Part shown: piece after piece, positions 1 through 9,440 of the stretch
Numbering within the stretch: the stretch's first letter is position 1
Layout of the letters: every line of letters begins with the position of its first letter
DNA from: Triatoma infestans
Lineage: Eukaryota > Arthropoda > Insecta > Hemiptera > Reduviidae
Direction of reading: 5' to 3'
Length of the DNA stretch: 64,000 bases
NCBI GenBank assembly: GCA_011037195.1
Contig: JAAEAF010007965.1
Coordinates: 1 to 64,000, forward strand
Translations under genes and position numbers: made by a program
Notes under the pieces: generated by a model
Told to the model about the DNA's origin: nothing
What the model saw: only the letters and a program-made list of their open reading frames with translations
The model's database searches: none

Positions 1-86
1 AGCTTGCTGTATTTCCGGTGAAAACTCTATTTCGAAAATCTGGCACAATCGCAATACTTTCTTTTACTAGGAGTAAGAGAAAGTAA
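1..86 (+). repeat. Dispersed repeat R1, 3' end only
   Basis: The segment matches the 3' terminus of the R1 repeat seen complete at 28967-29999: a TTTCCGGTGAAAACTC block, then a palindromic end built from TTTTACTAG and GAGTAAGAGAAAGTAA. The rest of the element lies outside the window. No coding potential. Confidence 0.8.
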
Positions 87-189
87 AAGTATGGTGTGCA
101 ATACTCATCAGTTTTTCTCTTAATGCAATTAATATAATTAACAAACTAATAAATTGTCTATACAAATTGAGATTTTTATTTATTTGTCT

Positions 190-260
190 CAAAATTAATA
201 TAAAGACGGTGGAGGTACATGTTGGTTAACACCCATATGGCAAGTAGTATTTGAAGTGAC
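190..260 (+). repeat. Short dispersed repeat, copy 1
   Basis: About 70 bp here (centred on GTACATGTTGG..CCCATATGGCA) resembles 4998-5070, where the same block forms a perfect 9-bp stem, CCATGTTGG/CCAACATGG, around a 6-nt loop. Here the stem is degraded. Could be the end of an unrecognised transposon. Nothing else is visible between 87 and 630. Confidence 0.35.
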
Positions 261-633
261 AAACAAATCTGCCAAACCCTAAAAATATTTGAAAACTAAC
301 CTTCCTCACAAAATCCTCACTGAATTCCCTAAAATCCATTCTACTCGAATAACGTTTCAAATAAAAGTAAGGCGTTTGTATGTATGAGCATTTATTATAG
401 CATTCCAGGTATAGTTTTCAAGAAAAGTAAAAATAAATAAAAAAAATCAAAACCAAGACCGATAACTTTGAATTAGAAACCGTGGTGTTATTTAAATGGT
501 GAATTTTAAGATTGAGCAATATTTTGCGTGTTGTCCACGCATGCGCGCGCAAACACAAATAGGTGGGAATTTTTTCATATTTATAAAAACTCAAAAAAAT
601 GTTCTTGCGTACATATGTTGTATGAGGATTAGA

Positions 634-815
634 CACACATCTGCAACACTCCTCCTTGCAGCCGTAAATGAAAGGAAAATGGAAAAATCAAACAGGACAA
701 TGACACTTGCATAATAGGTATGCAGTTAGAAACATTTGCAATATTCCTCCTTGCAGCCGTAAATGAAAGGAAAATGGAAAAATCTAAGAGCGCAATGACA
801 CAAGCCCAGATATAC
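634..815 (+). repeat. Imperfect 95-bp tandem duplication
   Basis: Two adjacent copies share CCTCCTTGCAGCCGTAAATG and the following AAAGGAAAATGGAAAAATC, offset by 95 bp (651 and 746). The core is identical and the flanks have diverged. No protein meaning is evident. Confidence 0.8.
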
Positions 816-1349
816 GACTAAAATTCATTTATAAATTCCATTTTATATAAGAGGTTTTTTAGATTAAAAAGTCTTTGTTGTGGAATTAATTACTAGAAAC
901 AGGATATCCTGCATATAATAAAGATGACTGAAACACTATGAATTATTAAAAAAAAAAATTATTAAAAAAAATAATAAAAGAAAAAGTAGTTTAAATAAAC
1001 AAAATAGAAGAACAAAATACAATATCATAAAAAAAAACAAAATTATAATACAATAAAAAAATAAAGCTATAATTGTTCTATCTTTCTTATAAAATCTAGT
1101 AAGTTTAATGCAACAATAGTGCGATTGTTTACAATACGGACAAACTTGATGGAGCACCCAGAGGACTGACTTAGTTTTATTCTGTTCACATCTTCCAGCC
1201 CCACACTATTACATCTGATCAGAGAAATCAAGAGAGATTGATGAGAAAATGATTGATCGGTTTGTTTGAACCACAGTAAATAGAGAAATAGTGAAAGTTT
1301 AGAGATAGCTATTCGTATGATTGTAACTGTACGCAATAAAACAATATTG

Positions 1350-1520
1350 TGGTTTGGTCTCCATACCTTGAAAACGTCAGCGATTTTTTCCGTGATAGCT
1401 TTCTTCTTTATGTAGTCATTGACGGTTTGGAGCATTCGCACATCTTCAGAAATCTTGATAAACAGTACGATAGCACAGACATGCACAAAGCAAGATCAGT
1501 TTACACATTATTTTGGGAAG
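1350..1520 (-). repeat. Foldback family H1, decayed single arm
   Basis: This can be aligned throughout with the left arm of H1 (compare 17326-17500): a TCCGTGATAGCT block, a TCATT..CGGTTT..CATTCGCACATCTTCAG block, then GACATGCACAAAGCAA and CAGTTTACACA. It is the most diverged H1 copy. No second arm is present. Confidence 0.6.
1417..1453 (-). ncRNA. Decayed hammerhead-like motif (H1)
   Basis: On the minus strand the core CTGAAGA survives, followed by a weak hairpin GTGCGAATGCTC and CAAAC instead of GAAAC. The conserved G before AAA is lost, so activity is not expected. Listed because it shows the position of the motif in an old copy. Confidence 0.35.
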
Positions 1521-2136
1521 TATTTCGTTATGAACTAATTGGGTTTATATAGAAAGGTTTTTTTTTTTTTTCAGTTTTAAAAGGCCTTGTATTTTTGATT
1601 ATTTAAAAATGGAAAAACAATGAGTGGAAATATGAAGTGTAAAAATAACTTTAGGTTGTAAGTTTATTCCATAAAGTAATTTGAAACTTTTGCCATAATG
1701 GGTTACGCCTCATGTGCCTTTTTGATTGACGTGGAAGTAGACGGATTATCATGTGATGTTGCAGGCATGATATGGCTGCAGGAAATTTCCATCACATTAT
1801 TAACTTTCTATAGAATAACATCACATGATTAACTTCACTAAAACAAGGATACTTGATTATTTAAAAAGATTACTTAAGAAACCAAATCTTGCTGCAAAAA
1901 AAAAAGTAAGTAGCAGGTTCAAGTAAGATAACATCATAAGTTAATTAATAAAAAGTAATATTGACTATATAATTCTTTTGAATTACTTTCAAATTCTGCA
2001 CTAAAATTTACGTACGTAAATAAATAATTATTTGTCCTATAAAAAGTCAGGATTTTTGAAAAATTAAAAATGGAAAATTTAAATTAATGAAATAATTATG
2101 ATTCAGTTTGTAAACTATTGGTATCACCAATTAATC
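1521..2136. other. No recognisable feature
   Basis: AT-rich sequence with short homopolymers. I see no gene or repeat here that matches others in the window. Confidence 0.5.
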
Positions 2137-2156
2137 TTAACCCTAGAATACCACAC
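2137..2156 (+). mobile_element. piggyBac-type target site and terminal end
   Basis: TTAA (2137-2140) is followed directly by CCCTAGAATACC. piggyBac-like elements insert at TTAA and begin with CCCTAGAA or close variants. It lies about 370 bp beyond the transposase stop codon at 2512, as expected for the 3' side of the element. The partner end was not found. Confidence 0.7.
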
Positions 2157-2511
2157 ATCATGCTTTGAACATCATCTGACAAACTGCGGTGACACACACT
2201 ACAAGTTAATATCCCATATTATTAAACTATGAACAATGTTTTTTGAAATTTTACTGTTGCTATTAGTTAGGTCATTTACGTAAACAAACATCTTTAAAAT
2301 AATGCTAAAAAAACTTCTTTTTCTTTTATGAAATATTGTATACCAATTTTTCTTCTTACTAAGAAAAACATTTTGAAGTTAATTATTAAAATTATTTTCA
2401 AAAAACTGGTTACATATTTTATTAATATTGTGACAAAGAATGAACATATAATTAAAAAACAACATAATTTATTTATAAAGTGAACAGAATTTTTTTAGTC
2501 ATGACACTAAT

Positions 2512-4413
2512 TTATGACAATAATTCATAACAATTGGCAACTTTGTGTTCATTACAATTTGGCTTTTGACATTCTGTACATCTCAATTTGGTTTTTCTGT
2601 CATTATTTCTTTGGCAGAAAACCCTCCTGAATTGCTTTTCCAAATATTCAATTTTTGATGGCTTACTTCCTTTACTATTTCCTCCATGTCATACGCAGTG
2701 GTCGCAGAAGCCGAGGATTAGTCTGTATCCTCAAATCAAGCAACAATGTGCGACTCCATTATTTGTTTCTTTGTTTGCAGCTGAGCAAGAGTGTCTAGTA
2801 CCACAGCATTGACGCCACTTTAGTCTAACATGCCGAAAAAAATGGAAGAGGCCACCGCTTTTGATCCACATTTTGGATCAGATGTATCAGTTCCTCCTTT
2901 ATGTAAATCATAATCCACAGTAATTTAAGTTTTTTCCAGTTTCAGGGTTTATATATAATATAAACGTCATATTGCCAAGTACATAGAAGAAGTACTATTT
3001 TATTCCGATAAGGTGAATATGAAACTAACGTTTTTATTTGAGTCGAAAGCAAATAAAGAGGTTCCAGATATTTTGTATGCCAAAAATCGAGGAGGGATTT
3101 CATCAATATTCTTTCGTTATTTAGTTTCTATCATTGTAGGTTCATATTGTATCATTGTATGTCCATGTCAAGAAGCAATTGTACATGGACACATTTCTGT
3201 TTGTGCCATGGATGTATTTCGTAAATTATTTGACAGAATAGGAAGGCACAACAGATTCACCTTTTGGACAATTTACCTTTCCAATATCTAATATCGAGTT
3301 CACCATGTAAAAAGTATTGCGAGTCATTCATCATCATTATTTTCCTAACAACTATAATGGGGTTGTTGAAGAGAGAAATTAGGTTTGATTAAATGAACGA
3401 GATATGCTGACACTAATATAATGTAGCTATGTTTACACTAACTGCACTGGACTTTTGTAATGATAATGATAGAATGAATGGTGAAAGTAGACATACGACA
3501 CGATACGACGACTGGTGTACAGTTATATGGTTGTATATGATAGATTCTTCTAGATAGATTCCCACTGGCTTATATACACAGGTTCTCCCACTCTAGCCTG
3601 CCTAAGTCAGAGAGTAGTCTCTGTTAACCAGAGAGGGCCTCTCTTCTCTCTGCTGTGGATGGATGCTATTACACAACTCCATCTCAACAACATAATTATA
3701 TCCTAACAACTCTCGCGTATTGTGACGTGTTCAAAAGGGGTCTTGGAAAGTTTATATGACAATATCCCATAATTCGCATATAGGAGCCAGCTTATCTCTA
3801 GAGTTTTTCTTTCTGCTGTAGTTGTTTTGGCGTCGAATGTAACTGGGACCACAGCTCTTCAATATTTAATTTTGAAGATTTATTAACCGCACCAATAGAT
3901 AACAAGTCAATAATAGCACCGATTTCTACTTCGTTTGTTGCTTTATGGTATGCCTGACAGCTTGAAATTGATGCCAGCCTTCGACTAATTTCTTAATTTG
4001 TCAGTTACACAATTTCTGAGATAATCTCATAATTTATTTATATCCATGATCCTAAGGGAGTAGAAATATTTATTGCCTCACCTTTCGCAACTAGGGTTGG
4101 GGAAACTATATTTTATGTTACTTCTTTCTCTTTTTGTTGGAACATCATAAGGTCGTTTTATTATGTTTTTCTACCTCGCAATGTTGAGGACTTACATATT
4201 GTTTGTGGCGGCTTTCCTTCCTCTTCATCTTTTTCTCCATCTTTTTCGGTTTCAGAGACTTCTTGTACAATTAAAACATCTGATTCTTCGTCAGAATTCT
4301 CATCCCTAAAAAATGCATTCTCTTTTTACTCATTTTCCAATTTATTGTAAAAAGAATTTTAGGATTTCTTCTGGCGTCTAGTCACAAAGTGATTTCCTTG
4401 AAGTAGAAGCCAT
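2512..4413 (-). pseudogene. piggyBac-like transposase, decayed
   Basis: A minus-strand coding remnant runs from a Met at 4413 to a stop at 2512, with stops and frameshifts throughout. Visible in order: an N-terminus MASTSRKSL followed by TPEEIL and an acidic stretch (SDEESD); HKATNEVEIGAIIDLLSIGA and NIEELW, typical of the family; RFLAYKISGTSLFAFDSNK; then YDLHKGGTDTSDPKCGSK, the YN.TKGGVD-like region that holds a catalytic Asp; RWPLPFFFGMLD and GVNAVVL; and a C-terminal Cys-rich tail RCTECQKPNCNEHKVANCYE. piggyBac transposases cut and paste DNA at TTAA. This copy is dead and is interrupted at 3354-3700 by another repeat. Not a domesticated gene: no frame stays open for more than about 90 codons. 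Confidence 0.85.
3354..3700 (+). mobile_element. 347-bp MITE-like insertion with 11-bp target duplication
   Basis: The insertion sits inside the piggyBac transposase and is flanked by TCCTAACAACT at 3343-3353 and 3701-3711. Its ends form imperfect inverted repeats (ATAATGGGGTTGTTGA and, at the other end, TCAACAACATAATTAT). The interior (GCTGACAC.., then TCCCACTCTAGCCTG) matches 22985-23310 and 49150-49480. No coding capacity. The 11-bp duplication would fit a Mutator-like DNA transposon; the superfamily is inferred, not shown. Confidence 0.65.
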
Positions 4414-4479
4414 ACTTACTTGGCTAAAATCCGGAAAAAGGGGTGTAATAAATCTTATATTTTATAATTGGCAGAAGCT

Positions 4480-4690
4480 GATAATATGCAAAATTTTAAA
4501 GAAAACCGTTAGAGCCATTTTATAGAAAAACGCAACAGCTTAACGAATCCATTGAAAAAGTTGCACTTCTGGTTGAAGGATTTTGACCGAAACTTTCATG
4601 ACAGATGCGGTGGCGGTATTTGAATGGAATATCAAGTTTGTGTTTCTTACGACTTTTTGTTTTGAGATATTTTATATATATATATGCGAC
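4480..4690 (+). repeat. Dispersed repeat R1, internal fragment
   Basis: Matches the R1 interior: AAAGAAAACCGTTAGAGCCATT, then CACTTCTGGTTGAAGGATTTTGAC, then GGAATATCAAG and TTTTGAGATATTT, followed by an (AT)n tract where full copies carry a CA/GT microsatellite. Both ends are missing. Confidence 0.65.
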
Positions 4691-6017
4691 CATACGCTAA
4701 AAAGTTTTCTTCATATCAAGAGTACCAACCTCCTATCATTATATTATCTGTGAAAACTGAATAGGTATAAAAATTTGTCATCACCTTCGGTCAATGATCT
4801 CTCATCCGAAACCTTCTGGAGGAGTTTCCTCTCGTTATAAACAAACTACCAGCAGGCCGGCAGTGAACTTAATAGTCTTAGGCGCCAGTGACTACAAACT
4901 TTCCCAAACAAAGAAGAAATTCATTAACCACAAATTTTGCCCCCCAAAAAATTATATAATATGACTTTCTGTTTGGAAATTCTTATGCTGTTGCCCTAAC
5001 ATAAATATAGAGATTGTAGGGGTCCATGTTGGTAGCATCCAACATGGCAGGTAGTCACTTGATCTTATGTATACTGCATTCCAGAAGACAGCGCCTATAA
5101 CAATGAACTAGAAATAATCTACACGGAAGCAGTGTAAGGTTCTAAAAAGCTGAAATAGTAATAATACATTAGAATCAATATACGTAATAAACTTTCATTA
5201 TTTAATTAGGGATGCAATTTACCTTCAATGCATCTTTGAATTTCAATTGAACTAAATAGAAATTAAACCCCCTCTCCCATACTATAGGCTCCGGAAGACA
5301 TTTTATTTATTCGCACCTCAGTTAAAGAGAAAATTAGATTCATCATTCATCCTTTATTTTCCACCTTGTTTTACTGAATCGTAATTCACCATGACATCTG
5401 AAAAATATTCAATTTATTTTTAATTGAAATACAGATGATATTCATTTGAAAATTCTCTAAAAACAGATTTTTCTTTTTTTTTCATTCACGTCATGTATTT
5501 TCATGGAAGGAGGAAACGTCAAATTTTTATGTTGTCTATAAATATTACATCATTTAATCTTGTTATTTTTTAATTATTTATGACTTTAAATCAAAACATG
5601 TTTTTTTTTCGCCCAGTGAAATTTGGCATTTATTTAATTATACAAGCACTCAGATACAATTTCATGAATTATATTGATGAAATATTTATTGCCGGTTCAC
5701 TACTTGGTCAACAATTTGATCGCTCAGCGATAATCCGGTGCATTTCCTACGAGGATGAAAAAATTCAGCGGAGAAAATAATAAGAGAGATGCGCATTCTT
5801 TGTTATCCGAACAAGAAACAAAATCCCACCGACTGAACTCAAAAAGCTAGAAAAAATGTTAAAAAAGTGTGGAACCATAAATTCAACACAGGTGTGTTTG
5901 AATTGTTTCAGTGAATACCAAGCAAATTAATAATACGTTAATTAAGCCCGCTCTAGCGGTTACGTCGTCCCGAGCCAAAAGACAAATTATCGCCTATTAA
6001 GAATATATATATATATT
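4691..6017. other. No recognisable gene
   Basis: Contains copy 2 of the short repeat at 4998-5070, with the perfect 9-bp stem CCATGTTGG/CCAACATGG (5023-5046). A 66-codon open frame at 5580-5780 has no recognisable domain. Otherwise AT-rich. Confidence 0.5.
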
Positions 6018-6170
6018 TGTTTTGGTGGTATATATCAGAGACATCAGAGACATTTTCCATGGTAGCCTGCTTCATCGACCGGTTTCGGGCGTTCACCCAT
6101 CTTCAGGATGCGTTTGTCAGACAGTGTGATAAGACAGACTTGCACAGAGCAAATTCAGTTCATATATTTA
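6018..6170 (-). mobile_element. Foldback family H1, single arm
   Basis: Begins with TTGGTGG, continues with CATCAGAGACATTTTCC..GGTAGCCTGCTTCAT and ends with CTTGCACAGAGCAAATTCAGTT, as in the left arm at 17326. The opposite arm is absent; an (AT)n run follows. The ribozyme motif it carries is well preserved and reads on the minus strand. Confidence 0.75.
6073..6110 (-). ncRNA. Hammerhead-like ribozyme motif (H1)
   Basis: The minus strand reads CATC, CTGAAGA, U, GGGU-GAAC-GCCC, GAAA, CCGGUC, GATG. The hammerhead core CUGANGA..GAAA is complete. Helix II has four pairs (one G-U), CATC and GATG pair as helix I, and C precedes GATG at the expected cleavage position. Helix III is only the palindrome ACCGGU, which has no room for a loop in one molecule but could pair between two. 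One extra U between the core and helix II departs from the consensus. Activity is inferred only. Confidence 0.6.
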
Positions 6171-8659
6171 TATATATATTTAAGCAAGTCTATGCATGTT
6201 GAAACACAAGCTGAAGTAGCGCTCTCCTCGCGTTCTAATGCTATGCTGTTCAGAGAAATATCTACATGTCCAAACAAGTTCAGGGCATCGTTCTTAACAA
6301 ATTCTGCGTTCATTTTTCAATAAGAGGGTACATTTTTTTTAGATTTTAGATATAAACGATGTAAATACGCTGCACACTCTAAATTTTTAGCAAAATATCG
6401 AAATGTGAAATTTTCTATTAATTGAATATTTATCACATCAATATTTTTCTCATACTTACAGCAATATTGGCGCCCCAGACAAATGTCCGGATTGCCCGCC
6501 TCTATATTATATATACCCAATTTCAAACATTATGTAAATGTTAATACATAATATGCTAATACCATTAAATAATTTTGTTATAAATAAAATTATTGTAAAT
6601 TATTTTCATGAAACCCTAAATAATTTAACGAAGAAAAAGGTCATCCAGTTATGGGTGACCTGGTTTGTTTTTTAGTTAATTTAATGTGAAAGTTACGCGA
6701 AAAATGGGGAAATCTTGAAAATAAATAAACTTGTTAAAACTTGGTGGGGGATATTTCCTGTAAATTAGAACAAAAATCTTTTTTCTTTTCTTTTTAATAT
6801 TTGTGTGTCTGTCCGAATTATTATTTTGATACTTTAATAACTTTTACAAATTAATGGCTAGCCTGTTTTTGTTAATGTATGTTAACAAATAGCTATAATT
6901 TTATTTAAATTATTTAATATTATTATATATATTTATTTATTAATATGAGCGAACGTTTTTACATTGCATGCCATTATTGTTCTGTCAAAGGGGATTTAAA
7001 TCTACCCTATGACAAGGATTTTGAATCCTCTGCATGAAACCTAGAAAAAAAGAAGGTGCATGAAGATTTGATTATAACCAGCAGATAAAAAATGTCTCCT
7101 GCAGAGAAAAAAAGTAACACATGATAATATAATAAACTTCATGGAATGATAGCCTGCTACTTACAAAAAAAATAGATAAAGCACGGTAATGACTTTTTGT
7201 GTAGCTGAGTATAGAATGTTTGTATAATACGACAGTGCCATATAGGTTACGTCAAATGGTATAATTTTATCTATGGGTTTAGCACTAGAACTTTCAAGTT
7301 GATGTAAAACAACATTTCTAAATTTCGTCACTTTTCGTATTAATAAATGATGTTTTACATAAAAATAATAATGTTTTGTACTGCGATATTATTGTTAAAT
7401 AGCCGATTAATTAAACAAAAGTGGGGAAAAACAGTAAAAGACCAACGATTTATTAAATATTATTTAAAATTTTTCATAAATGTCAAAACAACAATTAGGC
7501 AAATAGTAACACTTGTGTAGACTATGGTTTGAACAGTGCAACATCATAATAATACCTATTACAACAATTATTGTTGAAAACCGAAATTTCTTTAGTAAAC
7601 ATCTCAGAATGAGGTATTTGTTGGACTCACACATTCATTTATATCTCTACATAGATTTCGCGTCTTCTCATATTGTCTGATAAAAGTCAAATTTTAATAC
7701 CTCATTTGTGTTATGGAATTATTATTAGCAATTATAATTTGGATTAATTTATTGTAATCCAAACGAAGATTCTGCTGAAGAATCTTCTAATAATTTTCCT
7801 AGCGTAGTTTCCATGGGTATAATACATTCTTCATTAGTGGCAGGTTTTCAGTGAATATTTATTTTATATATACGAGATATTTATAAGAAAATAAGTTCTG
7901 TTGAATTTTTAAAGTTTCTTAAATTTTCTCTTTATTGTTTAAATTGCATTCATTATTCAAAACATTTCTCAATGGCATGGTAAGAAAACTATGGAACTGC
8001 ACAAATTTATTTTTAGTAGATATAAATATTAGTTAAATGGGCGGTTGTTAGTAAAACAAGCAAAAATATTGATTGGCTGTGGCCAAAGAATATGAAAATG
8101 ATGATACCTCTTCTTAACATTTCCTAAGGAAAGTATCTGAAACGTCCAAGAAAATAAACTTTTTAAAGTTGAAAAGTTTTTTTCTCTGGCCCCAAGTCAA
8201 CCAACATTTTTGCTTGTTTTAAAATGTATTTTCTGTAGGGCTTTTTTTTTTTATAATAATTCCTTACACCTTAAAAATCTCTGCTAGTGACACTGTTTAT
8301 TGAAAGAGTTCTGGTCATTGAATTGTAAACAAGAAAAGTATCGATTATAAAATTGAATTTATTTCTCAAAGAATTTCGTAATACTCGTGATATTCTTATT
8401 TTCTCTTTAGAGGAAATATTTCGAAAATATAATGGGTTGTTAATGTGTATAATATAATATGTGGAAATATATTTGTGTATCTGATAATAATGTGGAAATA
8501 TATTTGTGTATCTGTGGAAATATATGTGTATTTGTGCATTTGATAAGACTTGGTTGCAATTAAAGTCATCGATACCCACGAGGTAAATTTTTTGTAATTG
8601 TATATAATTCCTTCCAACTCGATAAGATCACTCTATTCTGGGCGCCAAGGATGGATGCC
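6171..8659. other. No recognisable gene
   Basis: AT-rich sequence. At 8455-8535 there are short near-repeats of TGTGGAAATATATTTGTGTATCTG. Short open frames (6317-6526, 8271-8617) show low-complexity composition and no domain. Confidence 0.5.
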
Positions 8660-9002
8660 ATGATATGTGGGCAATAAGAAAGTGGAAAAAACACACCTAT
8701 TTTAGGTCTAAAGCCTTTCTGCGATGTTTCCACAGACAAAAATTTTACTTTACTCGCAGCAAGTCAGAGGTCTCGTGGAAAATGCAACTGGAAAAAAAAA
8801 ACAAGCGAATAATTCATAACAAGGTCCTTGCAGTAGCTTATGGCAGTTCTACTAAACCAAGCTGGCTGATATTAAGAATTATGGTGGGTCGGTTGACCGG
8901 ACACTGTAGGTTCAGCAAGCATATGAGCGTATTGAGTCTAGTCGATAGTAGGTATTGAAGGTTTTCAGAGACATTTTCCGTGGTAGCCTGCTTCATTTTG
9001 TG

Positions 9003-9042
9003 TCATCCGAGCGGTTTCGGGCGTTCGCTCATCTTCAGCTGC
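9003..9042 (-). ncRNA. Hammerhead-like motif (H1, left arm)
   Basis: The minus strand reads CTGAAGA, U, GAGC-GAAC-GCCC, GAAA, CCGCUC. The core is intact, helix II has one A-C mismatch and the helix I flanks no longer pair well. Confidence 0.45.
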
Positions 9043-9139
9043 GTCTCACAATGTGCCCACACAGACTCGTACAGAGACCTTAGTTTTCACTACTAAACTC
9101 TAAGTCTCCTTGTACGAGTCTGTGTTGGCCCACTGTCCA

Positions 9140-9158
9140 GGGGGGGGGTGGGGGGGGG

Positions 9159-9196
<38 letters not shown>

Positions 9197-9215
9197 GGGG
9201 GGGGGGGTGGGGGGG
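9140..9215 (+). repeat. 76-bp nearly pure poly-G tract
   Basis: Runs of G broken only by T (9149), A (9161), TT (9195-9196) and T (9208). The longest pure run is 33 G (9162-9194). It lies between the two H1 arms, replacing the ACTGTCTGACAAACGC stretch found in other copies. It could form G-quadruplexes, but a sequencing or assembly artefact is a serious alternative. Confidence 0.9.
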
Positions 9216-9224
9216 AAAAAGAAC

Positions 9225-9262
9225 CATCCTGAAGATGGTCGACGCCCGAAACCGGTCCGAGG
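9225..9262 (+). ncRNA. Hammerhead-like motif (H1, right arm)
   Basis: The plus strand reads CATC, CTGAAGA, U, GGUCGACGCCC, GAAA, CCGGUC, CGAG. The core is complete. Helix II has lost a base and helix I is reduced. Orientation is opposite to the left-arm motif at 9003. Confidence 0.45.
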
Positions 9263-9440
9263 ACCCAAATGAAGCAGGCTACCACGAAATGTCTCTGGTG
9301 CTTTCCAGCTCTGCGGAACCAACCACCACAACAAATATTGAAGGTTTTGTTTGACATTTCTCCATGTCCTTTGCTATTGCAAGAGATTGGCAAGAGTAAA
9401 GAATCGCCCGCGGCAAGTATTATATGGAGGTAACTCTTTG

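Larger units (their letters stand above)
8966..9335. mobile_element. Foldback family H1 copy with 13-bp target duplication
   Basis: TATTGAAGGTTTT occurs at 8953-8965 and again at 9336-9348. Inside, the left arm (CAGAGACATTTTCCGTGG..) and the right arm (..GGCTACCACGAAATGTCTCTG) are inverted copies, each with a hammerhead-like motif. The centre is short and is replaced by a poly-G tract. The element carries no coding sequence. It was inserted into an already existing LINE remnant. Confidence 0.8.
8660..9440 (+). pseudogene. LINE C-terminal fragment split by an H1 insertion
   Basis: The first part (8660-8958) ends with IMVGRLTGHCRFSKHMSVL, matching the LTGH..L..H segment that follows RNase H in Jockey/I/R1-like LINEs. 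After the foldback at 8966-9335 the frame continues as FLHVLCYCKRLARVKNR, matching the His-Cys half of the CCHC knuckle (H..L..C..LA..R). Such tails are thought to bind nucleic acid during target-primed reverse transcription. The upstream RT region is absent and several stops are present. The exact clade cannot be fixed from so little. Confidence 0.65.

Noticed and set aside
936..1157. A membrane protein from the hydrophobic frame
   Set aside because: Phe/Leu/Ile-rich translation of an A-rich stretch; the same artefact recurs across the AT-rich window.
3354..3700. A solo LTR (TG..CA ends inside TGGGGTTG..CAACAACA)
   Set aside because: The flanking duplication is 11 bp and lies outside ATAA/TTAT extensions of the inverted repeat; LTR elements give 4-6 bp.
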